From the NCBI RefSeq assembly GCF_000485595.1, contig NW_014577085.1, positions 398,346-462,345 on the forward strand: a stretch of 64,000 nt of DNA. The letters are read 5' to 3'. The position numbers and the translations under genes are program-made. Under the pieces are notes generated by a model. It worked only from the letters and a program-made list of their open reading frames with translations. It made no database searches and was not told the DNA's origin. This document shows, in pieces, positions 35,813 to 53,868 of the stretch. This DNA is from Priapulus caudatus (taxonomy: Eukaryota; Priapulida; Priapulimorpha; Priapulimorphida; Priapulidae). The stretch's first letter is position 1. Each line of letters opens with the position of its first letter.

Positions 35813-36962
35813 CACAGGCACTTGAAGCGTTTCAATAAAATATAATGCTAAATAAATACGATATCTAACCGGTATTTACTACCAAATTCTTATTAATATT
35901 ATGTTTCTATACAGTATACTCTCTTTCACCTATTATTGCCGACAGTTTCCTGTAAATTCCGTCCAATTCCTATGTGCAACAAACACTGACTGCCGCCATT
36001 CCTCACGTGGCTGCAATGTGCAAACTGACACTTATATATTTATATATATAGCAGGTAGGAGAGCGGGATCGCAAAATTCGCTCGACGCTCGCTTGATTTT
36101 ACACTTTCACAGCACGAATACACATCCAACAGCTTCCATCTTTGTTTCTCTTTCAAGAACAGTGTTCACTTGTTATAAAAACATACTGTCTCTGTTCGTA
36201 ACCAAGCTGTGTCACGCGAAATCACACAAAGACTGACGAAATTCTTGCGTTTGCGAACCTTGCCCAGTAAATGTAAATGGCTGTCAGAATCAGGAAACAC
36301 CCACTGGCGCTCTTCGTGACCTCATTCTTGCGCCGCAACGCTGCAACGTTTTTCCAACGCTACAATGGTGAGGCTCGTACGGGAGTTGGAAGCAGTGCGC
36401 CGCCTGCGCGCCGCCTATAGCCCATAGACTGGCACTCGCTCCCATCTTTCGGCGTAGCTTAGTTACTCGATGGGTAATCGGGGTGGGAGCGAGTACCAGT
36501 CTATATAGCCCTGTACTTGCAGCCATTTACATTTACTGGGCATGGTTAGCGAACGCGAGAATTTCGTCAGTCTTTGTGTGATTTCGCGTGACGCAGCTTG
36601 GTTACGAACAGAGACAGTATGTTTTTATAACAAGTAAACACTGTTCTTGAAAGAGAAACGAAGATGGAAGCTGTTGGATGTGTATTCGTGCTGTGAAAGT
36701 GTGAAATCAAGCAAGCGTCAAGCGAATTTTGCGATCCCGCTTTCCTACCTGCTATATATATAAGTGTGAGTGTGCACACTGCAGCCACGTGAGGAATGGC
36801 GGCAGTCAGTGTTTGTTGCACATAGGATTTGGACGGAATTTACAGGAAACTGTTGGCAATAATAGGTGAAAGAGAGTATAGAAACATAATAAGAATTTGG
36901 TAGTAAATAGATTTCGTATTTATTTAGCATTATAATTTATTGAAACGCTTCAAGTGCCTGTG
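35813..36962. mobile_element. Large foldback element, GCACTTGAAGCG family
   Basis: This is a 1150-bp near-palindrome starting CACAGGCACTTGAAGCG and ending in the complement. Arms of about 550 bp contain AAATTCGCTCGACGCTCGCT and CACGAATACACATCCAACAG, both shared with the element at 53877-55599. The two arms produce mirror-image open frames of 111 and 84 codons that are not genes. The target duplication is not clear (flanks ATAAGAAT and ATAATGAA). Confidence 0.85.
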
Positions 36963-37066
36963 ATAATGAATTACACGTCGTAGTACATTCGGTCTATCGA
37001 CACCCTGCCCCAAACGCTCACTAATCAAATCGACATACACTTTTAGAGACAGTCGTGTTTGTTTTG

Positions 37067-37425
37067 GTAATGACCACTGGCAGCAAGAACAAGTTCGCAC
37101 CTGCAGCTACAGCACACACGCATCTATTGACTATATATAACAACATGGTGCCTAACTCGCCGCCGCACGGACCACAACTCATCGTTTTCAATCAGTTACA
37201 ACTCTGGTGTTCCTGCAGGTGACGCCACTTTCCAACTATCGTAGATTCAACGATAGTTGGAAAGTGGCGTCACCTGCAGGAACACCGCAGTTGTAACTGA
37301 TTGAAAACGGTGAGTTGTGGTCCGTGCGGCGGCGAGTTAGGCACCATGTTGTTATATATAGTCAATAGATGCGTGTGTGCTGTAGCTGCAGGTGCGGACT
37401 TGTTCTTGCTGCCAGTGGTAATGAC
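37067..37425. mobile_element. Near-perfect hairpin element with 8-bp TSD
   Basis: The element spans 37075-37417 (343 bp), with ends CACTGGCAGCAAGAACAAG and complement. The arms pair almost base for base to the centre near 37247. Perfect 8-bp duplications GTAATGAC lie at 37067-37074 and 37418-37425. Very low arm divergence suggests recent insertion. Confidence 0.9.
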
Positions 37426-37808
37426 TAATTAGTAATGTGCTGACTTGTATTGTAATACAAGTTGTATTATCCCCCGATGACCTGTTGAGTGTTGTGAGTG
37501 TGTCCATCCCCGTGCTGAGCCTGCCCCCAAAAGTCTGAGTACGAGGTTGTACCTTGCTAAGACTGACCTGTACTGTGCTCAAATTGGGCTGATATAGTCT
37601 TACTTAAAGTGGATAATATGGAAAAGTGTAGTTGGGATTCGGAATTCAGCTTAACGGTAGTGGGGTGCGGTGCAAAAAAATTAATCATTTTTAAGATATA
37701 TCGTAACCTTGAATGCAATAGTGCATTAATTAGTACTTGATGCTAGAAGATAAGAAATAACTTGTGCCTCCTTTCCGTTTCTTTTTGTTGCATATAGTGT
37801 GATGCAGG

Positions 37809-44511
<6,703 letters not shown>

Positions 44512-45214
44512 AGTCTCTTAAAGAATCCAGGCACACACAGATATTCTTTATGTGAGTAACGTTACAAGTATGCATTGCGTTTAATGTTATCATGATTTTG
44601 AGATGAATCTTTTGTACCATGTTGGAAAATTTTCATGTTGAGAGTTTGATCCATTGTAGTATATTTAAGAGAAAAAATACAGGTATTTTGTAATAGCTAT
44701 AATGTGTGTCTCTCAAGATATAGACGGTTGTGTAATGTGCGTGAAGGTTGCGCGGTTATGAGAGCAATGCTGGCCAGTTCACACTATATTAGAAAATGTG
44801 TTTTTAGTCATTTAAAAAGAATCTTGAAGTTTTGTAATAAGATCATGTAGTTGCAGATAGCTTTTATTATTATGTGTATAGCTGTTATTGAGTAAATATG
44901 ACAAGGGTGGAGGACAGCATTGTTCCTAAATGTAGCGGACAATCGATTTGGATGCTTGCCTCCTTATAATTATCTCTGGTAGGTAAAGTACGAGTGAATA
45001 TGTTTGTTATGTGTGCGTGCATGTAGCACTTCAAGTTGTGATTAACAGAATTTCCTTGATATGATCATCAACATTGTAAATGTTGTATGTTTAAATGTCT
45101 TTTCCCCTACTACTATACGTCATAGCAACTGTGTTGTGTTTTATAACAACGTGGGAACATAACACATGAGTAAGCCATGCATTTTGTAAATATTGTTATG
45201 CATGTACTATAGTT

Positions 45215-45286
45215 CACATCAGTAGAACCCACTCCAAGAATCTAACTGGACCGAGCCAGATTCCTGGAGTGGGTTCTACTGATGTG
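45215..45286. repeat. 72-bp hairpin in SAV1 3' region
   Basis: CACATCAGTAGAACCCACTC near 45215 pairs with GAGTGGGTTCTACTGATGTG near 45267, leaving a loop of about 15 bases. The hairpin precedes a candidate AATAAA at 45313-45318 by about 27 bases. Confidence 0.85.
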
Positions 45287-45312
45287 GATTTAAACCCTTG
45301 AGTCCAGTGTAA

Positions 45313-45318
45313 AATAAA
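45313..45318 (+). terminator. Candidate SAV1 polyadenylation signal AATAAA
   Basis: The first canonical hexamer I noted after the SAV1 stop lies about 800 bases downstream, just after a hairpin and before a GAA microsatellite at about 45329-45353. Confidence 0.35.
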
Positions 45319-45703
45319 AGAACCGAGAAGAAGAAGAAGAAGAAGAAGAAGATGTAGGATGTGAGTGATGTGCGTTCAGCAGAGGCACCGCACCCTCTAC
45401 CATAAACCACATACCCTAGTTAACGTCGTTTTTTGTACACAAGTATATTAACTATGTTATATCGATGCTGTTTAATAACATGCGTATACGTTTTAGGGAT
45501 GAAGGCAGCTATATATGTGTTCTCTGTTTTCCTGTTGCTTGCAAAATTGCCAGAGTAAAACTTTGGTGTGTAGCTTTACAGGAAAATTAAATGTTTAACA
45601 AAGTCCATGATGACTTAGGTGAGTCGGTGGCGATTAAATACTCATTACAGGGTTTAAATGAATTATAGAATGGGTGAGCGAAGGCAACTGAATGTTAATC
45701 AAT

Positions 45704-45930
45704 GTATGTGAGGCTCATAGGGTCTATGTCCCCCAGGGTACTGCCGGAACGTACCCTGGGTACGGTCCGGTATACCGCAACGTACCCTGGTAACTATCTG
45801 ATATGGTTGGCGTAGGCGACTCCCTAGACTCGTTAGTGGAGTAGGCGAGGTACGGTCCGGCATATTAGATAGTACCAGGGTACGTTCCGGCAGTACCCTG
45901 GGGGACATAGACCCTCTCAGCGTATGCGAG
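45704..45930. mobile_element. MITE family with telomere-like core, copy b
   Basis: The element spans 45713-45921 (209 bp), with ends GCTCATAGGGTCTATGTCCC and GACATAGACCCTCTCAGC. The 9-bp duplication is GTATGTGAG on the left and GTATGCGAG on the right, with one mismatch. This copy has lost most of the TTAGGG tract and keeps the GACTCCCTAGACTCGTTAGT core. Confidence 0.85.
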
Positions 45931-47424
45931 TGCGTGCGTGTGCAGGTTCAAATGCAGGTTTAATTGGTATGGTGCACGCTGGTATTTATTGTGAATTAAA
46001 CCTATGGCAGCATATTTTATATTTATCGTTACGACATATTTAAAGGTGACAAAGAATAAAAATCATTATTCATAGATAATAAAATCACTACTTTACATGC
46101 ACAATTGCAGGTGGAACTTGCATAATTGTTTGCATGGCAACCAGTTTATTTTATAGAACATAATACCAGATAGTGAATGTTACTTATGCGCCTTCATTCA
46201 CACTTTGCTGCCATTCTTTTCGGTTTATTATGATAATGAGGCGTCAAGCAGCAACTTTAATTACAATGCATTTTTCCGATTTGAACTATGCACCACTAGT
46301 CTAGGATACATAGGCTTGTGCTATTACGTATTATGCAATTGTAACAGTATAGGACAGTATAACCATTACTTTGAATAATCTCACAGCTCATTTATACCAC
46401 AATCATGTGAATTGGCTTTGCTAGAAGGGGGGGGGGATCTAAGGTTGATAAGCATTAATATTTGTAAAAGTGTTGATCAACAGTATATGATACATTGAAT
46501 TTGGTTTCTATGTATGATTAAGAAATTTATATAATAAATTATTTTAAAACTTCATTTTTCATATTTGCTTAATATGGCTTGCCTTCATTTGGACCCAGAT
46601 TTTTAACAGCAAAAAAACATTTGCATGGCAACATACAACAACAAAAATAACTATAACAAAACATTCTTTCATTACTTTAATCCATATAAATTTTTTTATA
46701 CAAACTGTAATGTGAAAACCTGCAACTAACTGACACCACTGTAACTGGAACACCATTCTCCTGCCAAATAAACGAAAGCTTTCACCACAATAAACCTTAT
46801 AACAATAAACAGCTATGAAAACGTAGGATTTGCAATTCTTATTGCAGTTTGAAATGTTGACTAATATCATGTGGCATACATTTGATGAATAGAAATGGCC
46901 TCCTAACTATTTGTACACGTATATCATATTGCCACATGGCGGCAAGACTTGCACCCTATGACAGTGGCAGTGTCAGTGACAGATTATTAGCTACCTATGT
47001 GACAAAGTACCGAAAATTCACCTGACATTGTTACCATTAGATTCGCTTAGACAATGTGGTAACGGCTTTATTCATACTATTTTACCTTTTCCTTAAAAAT
47101 AAATGTGTTTATTCTGTAACAGTGTGCATCTAGGTGTTGTAGGAAACTATGTCCTCGTAAAACGTTTAAGCATTCACGGCATTTAAAACCGCTACTAACA
47201 ACAAGTAAAAGCACTGACCACAAAAATTCCCAAGCAATACTTTGCCTTTCAGTTAACAAGTTCATGGAAAATGGTTTTCCCAGCGTTCCTTGTTACCTAG
47301 CGCCATATTTTTCAGGTAGATATTAGAGTATAGCCCTATTCAGATTGTTATGCGAAGTAGTCTACGTGAATCCAGAATGTTGATAGCTGTTACTAATAAT
47401 TTATTTACAGTAACAGTAACTGCG

Positions 47425-47622
47425 GCTGATAGGGTCTATGTCTCCCTGGGTACTGCCGGAGCGTACCCTGGTAACTATCTGATATGGTTAAGGTTAGGGT
47501 TAGAGAGTAGGCGTAGGCGACTCCCTAGACTCGTTAATGGAGTAGGCGAGGTCCGGTCCGGCATATTAGATAGTACCAGGGTACGTGCCGGCAGTACCCA
47601 GGGAGACATAGACCCTGGCAGC
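47425..47622. mobile_element. MITE family with telomere-like core, copy c
   Basis: The ends are GCTGATAGGGTCTATGTC and GACATAGACCCTGGCAGC. The interior contains GGTTAAGGTTAGGGTTAGAG and the family core GACTCCCTAGACTCGTTA. No matching target duplication is visible, so the flanks may have changed. Confidence 0.8.
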
Positions 47623-48461
47623 GATCAGTTCTATTTAGATTTCAGTTAAATTTGATGAAACACTGCACCAGCTATGGCAACTTGCAAACTACACGTCTGG
47701 ATAATATTTTCTAGCTAACCCACAGACATGCTTTTTATCTCCATGAACAGTTACGAAAATCACATTAAAGCACAAGACAAACCACCTATCCATAGCAATA
47801 TTGTACAAAAAATTCAGCAAAATGTAAGAATACACCATTTTTTTCATGCGTGTAGCTAATAGAGGAAGATATGGCCAGCCTAGCAACCCAAAAACAACTA
47901 TCAACAGTAGCTTCTGCATATGCTACTTTCAGAATTCCTCTACACAAGCATATTAACTAGTGTATAAAATTCATGGTTCGGAATCATGGACAATTATTCA
48001 TAAACATAATGCACGGACAGTGTGTGTTTAACGGAGATAGGTATAACATCCCCCACAAATGAATGACTTCCTAGGACAATCAACAAAACATGCTGCCATT
48101 GAATTGGCGGTGAACATGCATTAAAAGCAACATTTATGCACAACGATTATGATCACTCTAACACCACCTCGCAACCTTTTAAATTACACTCAGCTTACCT
48201 AAGACATTCCACAGGTATTCACCATGCTGTCTTTACTACACTTTATATGATCGATGGGAAAAAATACTGGAGACCCGTTATGTGCAGGCCATTGTGTCAA
48301 TTCTGAACATGCATTGTGTAGCCAATGTCCTGATGTACAATATATGTTATTTTTTATTCTAAGCAAATCTTGAACAGATGGTAGGCAATCAGTGTTCAGA
48401 AGGATGATGAGTTATGAATGATCTATGTAATAATGTTAGACAGGTTATGATAAACGTACTG

Positions 48462-48781
48462 TTACAACAGGGCTGCCAATTCTCACGCATTGACCGTGAG
48501 ACTTACGCATTTTGACCAAATCTCACGCTCAGCAAAAAAATGCTGAGATATCTCACGCATGAATATCTCTTCATGAATAAAACACTGAAATATCTCACGC
48601 ACAGCAAAAAAAATCTTACAATATCTGAAAACAGTCACTTTAGTATGCACCAAATTGCACAAATTGAAGTTATAAAATGCAAAAGCTCCCTACCCCCCTC
48701 CCACGCCCACCCCCGCTCGGTCGCTTCGCTCCCTTGCATCTCACTCTCACCTATCACCCAATGTTGGCAGCCCTGTTACAA
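48462..48781. mobile_element. hAT-like MITE, CAGGGCTGCCAA ends
   Basis: The element spans 48468-48775 (308 bp), with ends CAGGGCTGCCAA and TTGGCAGCCCTG. It is flanked by TTACAA on both sides (48462-48467 and 48776-48781). Several ATCTCACGC motifs inside also occur in the element at 55906-56591. Confidence 0.78.
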
Positions 48782-49464
48782 TGATTCGTTACAATGAGTT
48801 ATTACAGTAAAGATGCAGATGAAACTACAGATATCCATAAAAGTTGTGTAAATATGTCAATATTCCGAGGATAGGCGCACACGTACACATCCAATGCATG
48901 TGTAAGTGCGCACACGCACATGCACTCGCACACATTGCGCGCACACACGCACACATACACAGACATAAATGGTAACCAGATGAACTTATTTTTTCCAAGA
49001 AAGCTACTGTGTAATTACAACAGGTTCTTCAAAAAAAAATACAATATCAGTTCCGAAAATTTATGCAGTGCGCTAAATAACAGGAGAAATGTAGACTTAG
49101 CCCATCCACCCCCAGCTGCTACATTTGTCAATGCACCTTAAAGTTTAGTCACCTCGACAAATTCTACTTGACATGTGCACCACATTCTGTGTAGTTTCTG
49201 AGCCTTTATCAGATCCTTCTCTACGATAAAAATGAAAGATTAAACTGTTACAGAAACAACCAAATGGGGTGCAACCTTTGGCATATCTCCACAAGGCAGT
49301 ATATTGGAAAGCCAACAGAACAGGAGTAACCTCCACCCCTTCTCTTTCCCAATAATTCCAAACTCTATTATCCCAAGAGTGCATTAGGTGTGTATGCCGA
49401 AGTGAGATATGCAGCGAGAAACCAGCGAGTGTTGGGTGTCCTGCTGTGCTGCTTCTTCAATTCT

Positions 49465-52400
49465 CTACTCAATCAGCTTCTTGGCCTTGAAGTAGCGCCT
49501 GAGGTAGAACACCTGCCATGTGGCTAGCGCTAGCAGGCAGCACATGGAGAAGATGCTAAAGTACAGCACTCTCGAGTTTGTAGATTCTGCAAAGTCAGAG
49601 CAAAACAGAACATATCAATGTGTGTAAGATAATCGTGTTCGTCAGATCATCATAACATTTCTGAAATAATACACGCATGCCAGTACCCAGACAGACAGAA
49701 GTACTATTTTTGATCGGGAAACCATGTAAAATAGATGTCGTTAATAATAGGGATGTGACGTTAAGTAATGGTATCCAAACAGCACTAAAAATTATGAAAA
49801 ACATGGAAACTAAAGTAAAACGTCATTTACCATTAGTATTTCTCATCTCTTCTTCTCTCTTTCTCATGTAGGCAAATGAATTAACGATATCTTCTGAAAG
49901 ATCTTCCAGTCGCTTCAGTTCAACTTCTAATGGCTTTAATTTCTCTGCCTTTGCTACCTGTAAAATTGATTAATCAAATTTAATAGTTTCCACCTTTCCA
50001 TGTCAATCTTTGCTTGATCTAGATCAAAGGCCAGATGTATAGAAACCATTGATAAGAAGCACGAGCATATATTCGTAAAAAATCTATTGATACCGCAATC
50101 ATTGGATTTCCACATCACGATTAATATAATGCAGGGAGATATGATCAACGGAGTGTATAACTTGAATAACTTCATGTATTGTGTATACATAATACGTACA
50201 ATGTGGTAATCTGGCACTGTATAAGAAACACTGTTTCATTCATCTTATATATACTTAACTGTGCATTTAAATCAAAAGTAAGCAATGGCAAGTTTTTTAT
50301 ATTTAATTTGACTTTGAGAGTAATTAGTATTATGTATATATCTAGCTAATATACCATACCTGATAAATGAGTATGTTCAAAACACAATTATGACATACCG
50401 AGCACAAATTACTATGATCAGATTACTGTGAATAGCATTATTATATATCCTAGCCAAAACATAACAATTTTAGATATAGAACTCTAATAGGCAGACAATA
50501 AATAAAAGCTTACATTTTCATAGTTTCTGGCTTCTACTCCATGCTTGACATTGAGTGTAATCTCCCGTGCAGGACCTTGCTGACCTAGACATGCAATGAA
50601 CTCTCAAACACGACACCAGTAAGCATGTCAACTTAGTGCTACCGGACTGAACCACCTCCCTACATTTAGTGGTAGGTTGATACACAATACAGTGAAATAC
50701 TGAGAACACAATTACTAATTAGATTAACATTAAATAAAACCCGAAAATACTAAAGATTCTCACAATATTCTGGATACATAAAAAACCTACAACTTAGAGG
50801 CAGCCATACAACACAATTTTCATATAACTGGGTTGGGGGGGACCACGTTTAAATGTCTCAGGGTCACCCCTACTGAAAACGAAACTAATTTCATATAAAT
50901 ACATGACCACATGTAATTATTTTATGTAGGGTTTGCTTACTAGTAATTAATTACCACTAATCACCAGCAGCTAACACAAAGTACTCGATTGCAAAACACT
51001 TCCTGGACTACATTCCTGTATAGGTGATTATGGTGCAAAAATAAACTATTAGAGCCTTTGCAACGTTGTTTCTGCGAGCTTATTCTCATTACTACAAAAT
51101 GTACCAGCTAAGTTAATTACCAGCTGCTAGTTTGGTTTCAAAGCAAACTTCGTAGACTTCATAATCATCCGTTGTGAAGGCAAACTTTCCCTGTGTGGCA
51201 TCATCTTTATGATAGAGCGTGTGACCTCTGGAATCAGCTACCTAAAAACAGTATAAAGTTTAAGAATTATGTCAATAATGTGATGAAACTGGTTGTGTTA
51301 ACTACATAGTGTATTTTAATAATTAACTACTGCTGCAATTTACACAAACCAGCAGAAAGAGACAACGACATGGTGCAGATATGGAGCATGGGCAAGCTTG
51401 ACACAACCAACATCTCACTTTGACCTTATTGCGTGATTATTACCCCCCCTCCCCCCTAGAAACATGTTGAGTGTGTACATACATAGAATAATGCTATTAA
51501 AATAAATATTAAATGAATCAGATAATTGCACATTATCGCCAATCGGTTACTAAGTAGTATGGGCATAATGCTCATTATACAGTGGGCCCTGCCTTATTGG
51601 GACAAGTTGGGAACAACGAAAATGTCTGATTAACGGGTAGTGCAAGTTATGCAGTGAACACATTTCCAGTCACACATGCATGCCTACTTCTGCCTCACGT
51701 AATTGTCTGTACATAGCCCACTCTGTGCAATACACACAAAAGTGAAATACATGTAAGTTTAGTGCTAAAAATGTTTGTAAGCTTGATATTTTCTGAATCC
51801 TCTAAAAAGCTGTGAATTGTTATTTTGCTTTTAATCTTTAGGATTGTTTTATAACGTCCATTTAAGTTTGTTTTTCAGAAAATATCTTGTTTAACAAAGG
51901 TTCCATTTATCTGGTTAAAAAAACATTCATGAATAATGACCTTAAAACTCGACAACAAATGTTGGCAGTGCGTTCCATGCATTCACCACTGTTTGGCTGA
52001 AGAAGTGCTGTCGCAATTGCAGCCTGGATCTATTTTTGAATAGTTTCAGGAGATTACCCCTGGTGGTTCCGGTTGCCGGTGTGAAAGATTGGTTCATATT
52101 AATGTTTTCTTTGTCTGTTAAAATTTTTTAAGTTTTGATCATGTCTCCCCTCACTCTCCTCTGTTCCAGTGAATATAGACCTAGGATTTCCAGTCTCCTC
52201 TCGTATTCCAGGTTATGTATAGAGTGGACTAGCTTGGTTGCCCTCCTTTGCACTTTTTCTAACAGGTCCATATCTTTCTTACAGTAGGGCTCATAGGATC
52301 TATGTAACCCAGGGTACTGCCGGAACGTACCCTGGTAACTATTTGATATGGTTAGGGACTTAGGGTTAGGGTTAGGGTTAGGGTTAGGTTTAGGGTTAGG

Positions 52401-53337
52401 GTTAGGGTTAGGGAGTAGGTGACTCCCTAGACTCGTTAGTGGAGTAGGCGAGGTACGGTCCGACATATTAGATAGTACCAGAGTACGTTCCAGTATACCG
52501 GACCGTACCCAGGGTACGTTCCGGCAGTACCCTGGGGGACATAGACCCTCTCAGCTATAGTAGGGTGACCAGGCTTGTACACAGTACTCTAGGTGGGGTC
52601 TGATGAACGTCTTGTACAGGATAAGGAAACACCTTTTATCTACGTACTTGAATGTTTTCTTGATCGTAAATAGTAACGCTGTCACTAACACTAACGCTGA
52701 GAGGGTCTATGTCCCCCGGGGTACTGCCGGAACGTACACTGGGTACGGTCCGGTATACCGGAACGTACACTGGGTACGGTCCGGTATACCGGAACGTACC
52801 CTGTCCCTGGTACTATATATTATATGCCGGACCGTACCTCGCCTACTCCACTAACGAGTCTAGGGAGTCGCCTACGCCTACTCCCTAACCCTAATCCTAA
52901 CCCTAACCATATCAAATAGTGACCAGGGTACGTTCCGGCAGTACCCTGGGGAACATAGACCCTATGAGCAACACTAACACTAACGGTAACACTAACAGTG
53001 ACACTAACAGTAACACGTCACAGCAAAAACAAGTAGGTACGTAGTTGCTTGCTAAAATTGACTGCCCGTGATTGACAATGACGGAGAATTGTAACCGCAT
53101 CCAGGAGACTAATAGTAGAAACAGGTTAATCACCGCTAGCGCTAGTAATATACGTACATGTAGATTCGTATGTTGTCCTGGTGCTTCAGAAACTTCATAT
53201 TCACCAGATACAAGTACATCTTTGTGAATTTCCTCACGCAAACACTTCAGTGTGTTAGGAGGCAAATTAAACATAATGCCATCAGCAAATGTTGCAAGAA
53301 AAACTACAGCAAGTAACACGTAATATAATAAATCCAT
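49465..53337 (-). CDS. TMED10: p24 family cargo receptor TMED10-like, complete, 5 exons
   Basis: The product is a p24 delta subfamily protein, a type I membrane component of COPI and COPII vesicles cycling between ER and Golgi. Exons in transcript order are 53337-53158, 51241-51121, 50584-50514, 49957-49831 and 49586-49465. They total 621 bases, or 206 residues (human TMED10 is about 219). Exon 1 has an N-terminal signal peptide ([18 protein letters not shown]) and the start of the GOLD domain ([19 protein letters not shown]). Exon 2 gives [20 protein letters not shown] and YEVYEVCFE. Exon 3 gives [12 protein letters not shown]. Exon 4 is the coiled coil ([14 protein letters not shown]). Exon 5 holds the membrane span and the short tail [11 protein letters not shown], with the KK COPI-retrieval signal. 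Intron 1 contains two MITEs. The acceptor at 50584/50585 was chosen over a second AG 4 bases further in because only it keeps the frame. Confidence 0.95.
52280..52564. mobile_element. MITE family with telomere-like core, copy d
   Basis: The element spans 52289-52555 (267 bp) in TMED10 intron 1. The left end is GCTCATAGGATCTATG and the right end is GACATAGACCCTCTCAGC. The 9-bp duplication is TACAGTAGG and TATAGTAGG, with one mismatch. It carries the longest TTAGGG-type tract of the family (about 52350-52415). Confidence 0.85.
52687..52978. mobile_element. MITE family with telomere-like core, copy e
   Basis: The element spans 52696-52969 (274 bp), only 140 bp from copy d. Its ends are GCTGAGAGGGTCTATGTCC and AACATAGACCCTATGAGC. 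Perfect 9-bp duplications AACACTAAC lie at 52687-52695 and 52970-52978. The left half repeats a GTACGGTCCGGTATACCGGA sub-palindrome twice. Confidence 0.88.
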
Positions 53338-53868
53338 ATCTTATGCGGATATGTAATTAAGAACTACATAAATACAGATTAACTACTAAAATACAGTTTA
53401 GATAACCACTTCCTCAGATTAATAAGCGTAAACGCCTGTACGAGATAGGCTAACGTGGCACAACCGAAAAATCGTAAACTTGTACTTGGCGAATACTCGA
53501 TTGGCACATCGTTCTCACGAACATTGCCGAACATTGCCGACTGCATTATCAGCAGTGCCATCTTTGCGTAAATTTAGACTGGTACCGGATTAACTCTATG
53601 TACTGCCTTTTAACAAAATGAATTGACGTTGACGCCGTATACAGTTACCGAGAGTCCCATGTGCGAAATCAGTAAAAATGAAGGCATGTGCTTGAATCTT
53701 GAAACTGAAAGGTGAGCAGAATAATTTTTGAAATCATGCTATGCTAGTAATCGTATTGTAGCATGTTGAGGAAAGTGTTTAGGCTTCAGTGTGAGGTGGT
53801 TGTATGGCAGCCATGTTGCACTCTAAGTTGCACCGTACAAGTGAAGTGAGAGCCACGGCACAGTCTCG

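Larger units (their letters stand above)
35334..37808. promoter_or_regulatory. Divergent promoter region of the radial spoke gene and SAV1
   Basis: The region holds both 5' flanks of the two divergently transcribed genes. It contains two foldback elements (35813-36962 and 37075-37417). I see no clear TATA box or conserved operator. Gene-proximal free sequence is about 480 bp on the radial spoke side and 390 bp on the SAV1 side. Confidence 0.5.
44512..49464. other. Spacer between convergent SAV1 and TMED10
   Basis: It contains the SAV1 3' untranslated region, a hairpin (45215-45286), a GAA microsatellite, two telomere-core MITEs (45713 and 47425) and a hAT-like MITE (48468). No additional gene is recognised. 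Small frames near 46.6-47.3 kb lack recognisable similarity. Confidence 0.55.

Noticed and set aside
35901-36930. Frames of 111 and 84 codons with shared sequence
   Set aside because: They fall in the arms of the foldback element at 35813-36962 and lack homology to any protein I know.
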